Notes under the pieces: model-generated | Told to the model about the DNA's origin: nothing | Databases searched by the model: none | Seen by the model: only the letters and a program-made list of their open reading frames with translations | Shown here: piece by piece, positions 1 to 5,972 of the stretch | Numbering within the stretch: position 1 is the stretch's first letter | Layout of the letters: each line of letters starts with the position of its first letter | Translations under genes and position numbers: made by a program | Source: Actinomycetota bacterium | GTDB taxonomy: Bacteria > Actinomycetota > Acidimicrobiia > Acidimicrobiales > Ilumatobacteraceae | Assembly: GCA_018882725.1 (NCBI GenBank) | Contig: VERK01000068.1 | Span: 1 to 10,240 of the forward strand | Direction of reading: 5' to 3' | DNA length: 10,240 nucleotides

Positions 1-996
1 CTTCTCGGCCCGCTGGCGATCGGAGGCAAGTTCGGCCACCCGCGTCTCGTACGACTCGAGTTCGGCCAGCCGCGCCCGACTCTCGTCTCCGTACGCGATG
101 ACGTCGGCCAACGTCTCGCCGTACTTACGACGCAGATCACGGAGCATCTGTCGGCGTTGACGTAACTGTGCCAACCGCTCGGGGTCGTCGAGACACTCCT
201 CTCCCATCGATCGGATGTCGTGAGCGATGTCGGCCAACTCGGCCGACGCGCCACGCAGCCGCATCACGAGTTCGGCGAACGGTGAGCGCGAACCGAGAGC
301 ACCGAGCGCCGCCGCCACGCGATCGATCGCCGCGCCGTCACCCGTGAGCAGATCGTGCGCGAGTTCAGCCGCTTCGCGATGGGCCGACGCGTCGGCGAGA
401 ACGTCTTCTTCGCGCTCGCATTCGCTGTCCTCGTCGGGAGACGCGATGGCGACGCCGTCGATCTCTTGCACCTGGAAACGCAGCAGGTCGATCTCGCGCG
501 CGCGGGCCCTTTGATCTCCGCCGAGTGAAGCCATGGCGGCGTCGATCTCGGTGAGACGAGCGCGGGCCTCACGCAGTGGTACGAGGTCGGTGCCAGCGAA
601 CGTGTCGAGGGCGGCGCGTTGCACCGCGGTGGTGAGCAGACCCTGGTGCGCATGTTGTCCGTGGATGTCGACCAGTTGAGTTCCGATTTCGGCCAATTGC
701 GCCACGGTCGCCAGGCGTCCGTTCACGTAGGCCCGACTGCGACCATCGGTGGGAATCACACGGGCCAGCACCCACTCGTCGTCGCCCGCGACGAACCGGC
801 CCTCCACACGCGCTTCACTGGCGCCCGGCCGCACACAGCCCGTGTCGGCTCGGCCACCCACTAGCAACTCGAGCGCCTCGACGATCATCGTCTTGCCGGC
901 ACCGGTTTCACCAGTGACGACCACCAGGCCAGCACCGATCACGAGATCGAGGCGATCGATCACACCGAGGTCTTCGATGTGCAGTTCGGCCAACAC
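1..996 (-). CDS. recN: DNA repair protein RecN, N-terminal 332 residues (runs off left edge)
   Basis: RecN is an SMC-like ATPase of the cytoplasm that acts in recombinational repair of DNA double-strand breaks. The reading frame is open from a GTG at 996 to base 1 without a stop. It begins with the typical RecN opening (LAELHIEDLGVID). A Walker A motif, GETGAGKT, lies at residues 29-36, followed by GRSRAYVNG near 85-93 and the RecN-type IHGQH at 111-115. After about residue 140 the chain becomes rich in Glu, Arg, Leu and Ala, as expected for the start of the coiled-coil arm. Family members have roughly 550-590 residues, so the second arm and the Walker B/signature half lie outside the window. 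The GTG follows the nadK stop by 2 bases; a TTG directly after it is an alternative start. No clear ribosome binding site is visible, so translation is probably coupled to nadK. It is the last gene seen of the HAD-tlyA-nadK-recN operon. Confidence 0.95.
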   Translation of the reverse strand, partial: MLAELHIEDLGVIDRLDLVIGAGLVVVTGETGAGKTMIVEALELLVGGRADTGCVRPGASEARVEGRFVAGDDEWVLARVIPTDGRSRAYVNGRLATVAQLAEIGTQLVDIHGQHAHQGLLTTAVQRAALDTFAGTDLVPLREARARLTEIDAAMASLGGDQRARAREIDLLRFQVQEIDGVAIASPDEDSECEREEDVLADASAHREAAELAHDLLTGDGAAIDRVAAALGALGSRSPFAELVMRLRGASAELADIAHDIRSMGEECLDDPERLAQLRQRRQMLRDLRRKYGETLADVIAYGDESRARLAELESYETRVAELASDRQRAEK

Positions 997-998
997 GG

Positions 999-1862
999 TC
1001 AGCGGTCGGCCAGGCCGAATTTGGTCTTCAGGATCTGGTGGAAGCGACGAGCGTGCAGACGCACGAACACCGCTGGCTGCTTCGATTCGCGACAAACGAT
1101 CCGGTCTCCCGGACGGAGTTCGCCGAGGAACTCGCCGTCGACGGCCAAGCCCACGGGGCGCGTGCCGGTCACGGTGACCACGACGGCCTCCTCGGGCCCG
1201 AGAACGAGAGATCGATCGAACAACATGTGCGGCGACAATGGTGTGACGAGGACGGCCCGCAGGAGCGGAGACACGATCGGGCCACGCGCCGACAGCGAGT
1301 ACGCCGTCGATCCGGTGGGCGTGGCCACGATGAGCCCATCGGCTTGGTACGTGGTGAACGGGGCCCCGTCGATGTCGACAGCCAAGCGCACGGTGTGACC
1401 GGCCGTGAGTTTCTCGAGCGATGCCTCGTTGAGGGCCCGGTGCCGCTCTACCGATCCACCTCGATGAACTTCGACGTCGATCACGGTGCGCGACTCGAGC
1501 GAGTGGCGTCCGGCCATCACGTCGTCGAGGGCGGCGATGATGGCCGGCGGTTCGACCTCGGAGAGATACCCGAGCAAACCCACGTTGACGCCGAGAACCG
1601 GGACGTCACGGCCAGCGATCAACTTGACCGTGCGCAACATCGTTCCGTCGCCACCGATGCTCAGTGCCAGAGTCACCGACCCGATGTCGGAGAGATCGTT
1701 CACCTGAGATCCCGACAACCCGAGATTCGCACGGTCGTCAGCGGTGGCGACCACACGGTGCCCACGCTCGACCAACCACTCGACGGCCCGGCGCGCAACA
1801 CCGTCGGCTTCGTCGCGATCGGCGTGGCCGACCACCAGCACGGTGTGCGCGGTGCCGCTCAT
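999..1862 (-). CDS. nadK: NAD kinase
   Basis: NAD kinase phosphorylates NAD+ to NADP+ with ATP or polyphosphate in the cytoplasm and is the only route to NADP in most bacteria. The 287-residue product has the family length. The GGDGT motif is at residues 70-74, with the catalytic Asp at 72. NEAS is at 145-148 (the NE motif that binds NAD ribose) and DGLIVATPTGSTAYSLS at 175-191. The end of that block reads ARGP where AGGP is usual, a Gly-to-Arg change at residue 193; the rest of the site is intact, so I expect an active enzyme. The ATG at 1862 overlaps the tlyA stop (ATGA), a 4-base overlap that fits translational coupling. The stop lies 2 bases before the recN start. The tlyA-nadK-recN order is the classical actinobacterial arrangement and supports the identification. 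Confidence 0.96.
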   Translation of the reverse strand: MSGTAHTVLVVGHADRDEADGVARRAVEWLVERGHRVVATADDRANLGLSGSQVNDLSDIGSVTLALSIGGDGTMLRTVKLIAGRDVPVLGVNVGLLGYLSEVEPPAIIAALDDVMAGRHSLESRTVIDVEVHRGGSVERHRALNEASLEKLTAGHTVRLAVDIDGAPFTTYQADGLIVATPTGSTAYSLSARGPIVSPLLRAVLVTPLSPHMLFDRSLVLGPEEAVVVTVTGTRPVGLAVDGEFLGELRPGDRIVCRESKQPAVFVRLHARRFHQILKTKFGLADR

Positions 1863-2614
1863 GGCGACAGTCTCGCACGAACCCTTGCGTGCAGGAGGAA
1901 CTCTTTGTTGCCTTCGCCACCCGTGATGGGTGACTCGACCAGGCCCAATACGTCGGCGCCGGCATCATCGAACGCCTCGCTCACCGTGTCGCAGGCCTGG
2001 CGATGCAAGTCGGGGTCGGTGACGACTCCGTGGCCGCGACTCACTTCGCGGCGCCCCACCTCGAATTGCGGCTTCACGAGTGCCACGACATCGGCTCCAT
2101 CGCGAGCCATGCCCACCAATGCTCGGGCCACGACGGTGAGGGAGATGAACGACAAGTCGGCCACCACCAGATCGACTCGTCCGCCGTACTGATCGGGTTC
2201 GATCTCGCGGACGTTGACGCGTTCGACGACGTCGACCCTTTCGTCATGACGAATCTTCGGATGGAGTTGTCCGTGTCCCACGTCGAGGGCGATCACCCGC
2301 CGCGCGCCGCGCTGTAGCAGACAGTCGGTGAATCCACCGGTGGACGCACCGGCATCGAGAACCAGGCGGTCGGTCACGTCGATCGCGAACGAGTTCAACG
2401 CATGGTCGAGTTTCTCGCCACCGCGACTCACGAAGCGAGCCGGTGGACCACTCACGACAACGGCATCACCGGGGTCGACCAATCGCGACGACTTGTCGGC
2501 GATCGCGCCGTTGACCAGAACGCGATGCTCGTCGATGAGCATCGAAGCTTCCGTTCGGCTCGACACCAGTCCGCGTCGCACCAATTCGGTATCGAGTCGT
2601 TGGCGACGCGTCAC
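1859..2614 (-). CDS. tlyA: TlyA family rRNA 2'-O-methyltransferase / hemolysin-like protein
   Basis: In mycobacteria TlyA 2'-O-methylates 16S and 23S rRNA with S-adenosylmethionine, and its loss gives capreomycin resistance. The 251-residue product has an N-terminal S4 RNA-binding domain (residues 1-60, RLDTELVRRGLVSSRTEA...). It is followed by VSRGGEKL at 62-69 and an FtsJ-like Rossmann methyltransferase domain. The SAM-binding loop is DAGASTGGFTDCLL at 87-100, VVADLSFIS is at 150-158, and KPQFEVGR at 181-188. K68, D153, K181 and E238 lie where the catalytic K-D-K-E tetrad of the M. tuberculosis enzyme is expected. I chose the GTG at 2614 because the S4 domain starts immediately after it and it overlaps the HAD stop as GTGA. 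Longer in-frame extensions would run deep into the HAD gene and are not credible. Downstream it overlaps nadK by 4 bases. Whether both rRNA sites are methylated here cannot be told from sequence. Confidence 0.94.
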   Translation of the reverse strand: MTRRQRLDTELVRRGLVSSRTEASMLIDEHRVLVNGAIADKSSRLVDPGDAVVVSGPPARFVSRGGEKLDHALNSFAIDVTDRLVLDAGASTGGFTDCLLQRGARRVIALDVGHGQLHPKIRHDERVDVVERVNVREIEPDQYGGRVDLVVADLSFISLTVVARALVGMARDGADVVALVKPQFEVGRREVSRGHGVVTDPDLHRQACDTVSEAFDDAGADVLGLVESPITGGEGNKEFLLHARVRARLSP

Positions 2615-3408
2615 GACGACTCGATCAGCCAGCGCGCCACCGCGGCCAGGTCGGTCACGTCGAGGTGCACTTCGAGTCCGTCGGCATCGAAGTCGGTACG
2701 GGCCGCTCCGACGGGTGTGACACCCGAGCGCACCAACGCATAGCGGCACCCGAGTGTGCGCGCGAAGAGGCCATCGGTGGAGGGTCGATCACCCACCATC
2801 ACCGCATCGGCCGGCAAACCTCCCAGGATGTCGCGCACGACCATCGCCATCGCGATGTTCGGCTTACCCGCTATGACCGGATCGACACCCGCGGCGGTGG
2901 CAATGGCGGCGACGATGGAACCGCCGCCCGGAATCGGACCATCCGGGGTCGGATAGGTCGCATCGTCGTTGGTGGCGATGAGACGCGCACCGCGGCGCAC
3001 TGCTCCAGCCGCACGGCGCATGATCTCGTAATCGAAGTGGCGATGGAAGCCCACCATGACGGCGTCGATCGGCGACGAGTCGGCCACGTCGTGCGGGATG
3101 GAGATGGCACCCCGCGCACCAATGGCCTCCTCGACACCGGGTCCACCGCACACCAGGATTCGCTCCCCGGCTTCGACGAGTCGTGCACCGGCCAAAGCCG
3201 AGGTGACCACGTCGCCAACGGCCGGGACACCCACGGCCGACAACGCGCGCTCTTGATCGGCCACCGTGGCCGACGAATTGTTGGTGACGAACAGAACCCG
3301 ATGACCCCGGGCCCGCAACGCCGCGATGGCCTCGGCCGAACCCGCGATGGGCCGGTGCGCGAGCCACACCACGCCATCGAGATCACACAGAACCGGAACC
3401 GGGCTCAC
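2611..3408 (-). CDS. HAD-superfamily hydrolase, NagD/glycerol-3-phosphate phosphatase-like
   Basis: This is a 265-residue cytoplasmic phosphatase of the HAD IIA (NagD-like) group. HAD motif I is DLDGVVW at residues 9-15, with D9 as nucleophile and D11 as general acid/base. Motif II is TNNSS at 42-46. Motif III is the Lys of GKPN at 181-184, and motif IV is VGDRPSTDG at 205-213, with D207 and D212 as likely Mg2+ ligands. A C2-type cap lies between motifs II and III. The M. tuberculosis gene in the same position (Rv1692) has been described as a glycerol-3-phosphate phosphatase, so that is the best guess for the substrate, but it is inferred from context. The start is uncertain. I chose the GTG at 3408, which puts motif I at residue 9 and has AGGA 9 bases upstream; a stronger GGAGG lies too far upstream for this codon. 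The longer in-frame extension overlaps the divergent DUF1015 gene and is low-complexity. It is probably the first gene of its operon. Confidence 0.9.
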   Translation of the reverse strand: MSPVPVLCDLDGVVWLAHRPIAGSAEAIAALRARGHRVLFVTNNSSATVADQERALSAVGVPAVGDVVTSALAGARLVEAGERILVCGGPGVEEAIGARGAISIPHDVADSSPIDAVMVGFHRHFDYEIMRRAAGAVRRGARLIATNDDATYPTPDGPIPGGGSIVAAIATAAGVDPVIAGKPNIAMAMVVRDILGGLPADAVMVGDRPSTDGLFARTLGCRYALVRSGVTPVGAARTDFDADGLEVHLDVTDLAAVARWLIESS

Positions 3409-3446
3409 GGGTAGTGATCCTGCCACCTCCGTGACAACCTGTACGG
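3409..3446. promoter_or_regulatory. 38-base divergent intergenic region
   Basis: This gap separates the divergent HAD/tlyA/nadK/recN operon from the DUF1015 gene. Both transcription units should start here or inside the opposite gene. I could not find a convincing -10/-35 pair on either strand. The gap contains, on the minus strand, GGAGG (3430-3426) and AGGA (3421-3418), possible ribosome binding sites for the HAD gene. No comparable purine-rich site precedes the DUF1015 GTG. A promoter role is inferred from gene orientation only. Confidence 0.3.
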
Positions 3447-4637
3447 GTGCCCCGTTTCGAACCGTTCCGCGCCCTCCGCTACGACCACTCGTCACCGAGC
3501 GACTTCCAGGCCGTGATGGCTCCGCCCTACGACGTGCTCTCCGACGCCGACCGGGCCGAATTGGCCGGCCGTCATCCACACAACATCGTGCACGTCGACG
3601 TGCCGATGGAAGCCGATGGTCCTGGTCGTTACGACGCCGCCGCCCGCGTCCTGCGCGACTGGATCGATCGCGGTGTGGTGCGACTCGACCCCACCCCCTC
3701 GTTCACCATTTACCGCATGGACTTCACCGACGAGTCGGGGCGGCAGCGGCGAACGTCAGGCGTGATCGGTGCCCTCGAAGTGGTCGACGAAGGAGCCGGC
3801 GGGGTACTCCCCCATGAGCGCACCACACCGAAGGCCAAGACCGACCGCCTCGACCTCACACGTGCGACGCGCACCAACTTGTCTCCGGTGTGGGGACTCT
3901 CGCTCACACCCGGACTCACCTCTCTCCTCGACGAACCGGGCGAGCCCGTCGGTTCGGTGGAGTTCGATGGGGTGATTCACACGTTCGAACGAGTGAGCGA
4001 CCCGAGCCGGGTGGCCGCCATCGCACGAGCCGTTGGTTCACACGACGTGGTGATCGCTGACGGACACCATCGTTACGCCATCAGCCGAACTTTCCGCGAC
4101 GAGGAACGCGCGGCCGGTCGCACGGTCGACACCACCATGACCTACGTGGGCGAACTGATCGCCGATCAGTTGAGCGTCGACGCGATTCATCGTCTCTACT
4201 CGGGCATTTCGTTCACCGATCTTCGTACCAATTTGGCGTCGTCGTTCGTCATCGAGCCCCTCGGAGTCGTGACTCCAGCCGTCACATCGACCATGTACGA
4301 ACGCGGCGCTCTGGTACTGGTGGCACCCGATGGCACCGGTGAACTTCTCGTCCCGAAACCAGTTGTCTTCGCCGAAGTGCGCGACCTCGACGGCGCGCGC
4401 CTCGAGCACGCCCTGGCGAACGTGTCACACGAGGTGACGTACCAGCACGGCGTTGCCAACGTGGTCGACATCGTGGCCGCTGGCGGTTCGATCACGGCCG
4501 GAATTCTCATCCGGCCGGTGTCCGTCGCCGAGATCAGGCGCACCGCCGACGAGGGGTTGCTGATGCCGCCGAAGTCGACGTTCTTCACTCCGAAGTTGCG
4601 AACCGGTCCGGTGCTCCGACCAGTGGACGCGAACTGA
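3447..4637 (+). CDS. DUF1015 family protein
   Basis: This is a 396-residue member of the conserved DUF1015 family (COG4198), found across many bacteria; I know no firmly established function for it. Hallmarks are APPYDV at residues 25-30, LPHERT at 121-126, the most conserved block IADGHHRY at 203-210, and the C-terminal LMPPKSTFFTPKLRTG at 372-387. The His, Asp and Glu clusters could bind a metal or nucleotide, but that is speculation. The length matches the family, so the gene appears complete, and it has no signal peptide or membrane segment. The GTG at 3447 gives the usual family opening (PRFEPFRALRYD) but has no clear ribosome binding site; leaderless translation is possible. It is the only gene in the window on the plus strand. 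It is divergent from the HAD gene and its stop lies 6 bases from the stop of the aldolase gene, so it is probably expressed alone. Confidence 0.93.
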   Translation: MPRFEPFRALRYDHSSPSDFQAVMAPPYDVLSDADRAELAGRHPHNIVHVDVPMEADGPGRYDAAARVLRDWIDRGVVRLDPTPSFTIYRMDFTDESGRQRRTSGVIGALEVVDEGAGGVLPHERTTPKAKTDRLDLTRATRTNLSPVWGLSLTPGLTSLLDEPGEPVGSVEFDGVIHTFERVSDPSRVAAIARAVGSHDVVIADGHHRYAISRTFRDEERAAGRTVDTTMTYVGELIADQLSVDAIHRLYSGISFTDLRTNLASSFVIEPLGVVTPAVTSTMYERGALVLVAPDGTGELLVPKPVVFAEVRDLDGARLEHALANVSHEVTYQHGVANVVDIVAAGGSITAGILIRPVSVAEIRRTADEGLLMPPKSTFFTPKLRTGPVLRPVDAN

Positions 4638-4643
4638 TCGACC

Positions 4644-5531
4644 TCAGGTGAGTGAAGCGGCGTAGATGCTCGCAATGGCCGCGTCGAGTGCCGCGTCGAA
4701 CTCGGCGTCCGACTGCTTCGCCGACAAACCCTCGGTGAGCGCACGCGAGAAGCTGGCGATCACACCGTGGTTGTGGCTCAACTTGGTATTGGCATCGTCG
4801 CGCGAATAGCCCCCCGACAGAGCAACGACCCGCAGCACGCTCGGATGCTTCACGAGTTCGAGGTAGTAGTCGTCGGTGTCCGGCAAGGTGAGTTTGAGCA
4901 TCACGGGCTGATCGGCCGGCTGTCGATTCAACTCGGCCAACAGTTCGTCGCGCAGGATCCTCTCGGCCTCGGCCTTGTTCGGACTGTGGATGTCGACTTC
5001 GGGCTCGATGATCGGCACCAGGCCGTGCCCGAGGATCTGACGCCCCACGGCGAACTGCTGAGCGACCACGGCCTTGATGCCGGCCGGGTCGGCCAACTTG
5101 ATGACCGAACGCATCTTGGTACCGAAGATTCCCTTGGCGACCGCCCGAGTGAGAAGCGCGTCGAGGTCGGGCATGGGCTTCATGATCTGCGCACCATTGG
5201 CCTCGTCGGCCAGACCCTTGTCGACCTTGAGGAACGGCACGACCTTCTTGACGTTCCAGAGGTAATCAGCAGTCCCGCGACCTTCGATGTCTCGATCCAT
5301 GGTGCCCTCGAAGAGGATCGCCCCGAGAACACGTTCGCCGTTGAACGCTCGACTGGTGATCATCCGCGAGCGCATGCCGTGGATGAGATCGAACATCTGC
5401 GCGTCACCTGAATACTCGCTCTCGGCGATGCCGTAGAGCTTGAGGGCCTTGGGGGTGCTGCCGCCGCTCTGGTCGAGCGCGGCGATGAATCCTTTGGCGC
5501 TGCGCAGGCGTTCGAGTTGCTCGGCGTTCAT
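4644..5531 (-). CDS. fda: Class I fructose-bisphosphate aldolase (short bacterial type)
   Basis: It cleaves fructose 1,6-bisphosphate to dihydroxyacetone phosphate and glyceraldehyde 3-phosphate in glycolysis and runs in reverse in gluconeogenesis, using a Schiff base rather than a metal. The 295-residue protein matches the short class I enzyme of Staphylococcus type. Motifs are GFIAALDQSGGSTPKAL at 14-30 (D20), FLKVDKGL at 100-107 and the Glu of IIEPEVD at 174-180. LKLTLP at 212-217 holds K213 as the likely Schiff-base lysine, and ALSGGYSRDDAN at 237-248 binds phosphate. The ATG at 5531 is supported by AAAGGTGA ending 4 bases before it and by homology starting at once; the in-frame GTG-type extension to 5573 adds only non-conserved residues. 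It lies 38 bases after the SSB-like gene and may be cotranscribed with it. It converges on DUF1015 with a 6-base gap and no visible terminator. Confidence 0.96.
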   Translation of the reverse strand: MNAEQLERLRSAKGFIAALDQSGGSTPKALKLYGIAESEYSGDAQMFDLIHGMRSRMITSRAFNGERVLGAILFEGTMDRDIEGRGTADYLWNVKKVVPFLKVDKGLADEANGAQIMKPMPDLDALLTRAVAKGIFGTKMRSVIKLADPAGIKAVVAQQFAVGRQILGHGLVPIIEPEVDIHSPNKAEAERILRDELLAELNRQPADQPVMLKLTLPDTDDYYLELVKHPSVLRVVALSGGYSRDDANTKLSHNHGVIASFSRALTEGLSAKQSDAEFDAALDAAIASIYAASLT

Positions 5532-5535
5532 TCCG

Positions 5536-5543
5536 TCACCTTT
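5536..5543 (-). promoter_or_regulatory. Ribosome binding site of the aldolase gene
   Basis: On the minus strand this reads AAAGGTGA, four bases before the ATG at 5531. It decides that start over the in-frame start 42 bases upstream. It is one of the two clear Shine-Dalgarno sequences in the window, which fits a highly expressed glycolytic enzyme. Confidence 0.7.
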
Positions 5544-5569
5544 CGATCGAGACGGGCCGAGCGTAGTTC

Positions 5570-5950
5570 TCACACCACGAGCGTTCCGAGAACCCGACGT
5601 ACTTCCCCGATGTGGCGTTCGACTCGGCTGCGCTGGCCAGCCGGAACGACCTCGTGGGCCACCACTTCGGTGCGACTGCCCGGACCGTTGGTCCCGCGAA
5701 AGAATCGACGGCGGACTTCACCGATCACCACGACCGGCGAGCCAGCCTTGAGTTTCTCGAGTTCGGCCACGCGCCGCGGATCGACCACGGTGACCGGCGC
5801 CGAGCGGCGAGAACCTTCGTCGGAGTCGGTGGTGACTTCGAGAGTGACAGCGGTGCTGCCGGACGCGAGTTCGCGCCACACCGGATCGCTACTGAGGGAG
5901 CCGTTCAGAACGACGATGTTGTTCACGAGTGCCGTGAAAGACGTTGCCAT
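5570..5950 (-). CDS. Single-stranded DNA-binding-like OB-fold protein
   Basis: This 126-residue protein resembles the small actinobacterial proteins annotated as single-stranded DNA-binding protein, related to SSB/PriB OB folds but distinct from the main Ssb. Visible signs are NIVVLNGSLSSDPVWREL near residues 11-28, an alternating beta pattern (STAVTLEVT at 32-40, APVTVVDP at 51-58), a central SPVVVIGEVRRRFFR at 71-85 and RTEVVAHEVVPA at 93-104. It lacks the acidic C-terminal tip with which canonical SSB recruits partner proteins; it ends in an Arg-rich helix and GTLVV. The ATG at 5950 was chosen because the OB-fold start follows it and the longer frame (to 6031) overlaps the TPR gene. It is 22 bases downstream of the TPR gene and 38 upstream of the aldolase gene. 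DNA binding is inferred from the fold; the link to the aldolase may be positional only. Confidence 0.78.
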   Translation of the reverse strand: MATSFTALVNNIVVLNGSLSSDPVWRELASGSTAVTLEVTTDSDEGSRRSAPVTVVDPRRVAELEKLKAGSPVVVIGEVRRRFFRGTNGPGSRTEVVAHEVVPAGQRSRVERHIGEVRRVLGTLVV

Positions 5951-5972
5951 GCCCCAGAGTGGGACGACGGTG

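Noticed and set aside
1038..2192. A 384-codon open frame on the plus strand opposite nadK and tlyA
   Set aside because: It is antisense to two well-recognised genes, is rich in Arg, His, Asp and Gly with no known motif, and is the usual mirror frame of GC-rich coding DNA.
2749..3386. Minus-strand frames of about 170 codons overlapping the HAD gene
   Set aside because: They are out of frame with the HAD motifs, which are all present in the chosen frame, and show no family features.
4638..4643. Possible bidirectional terminator between the convergent DUF1015 and aldolase genes
   Set aside because: The gap is only 6 bases and I see no stable hairpin with a T-run here or in the flanking gene ends.
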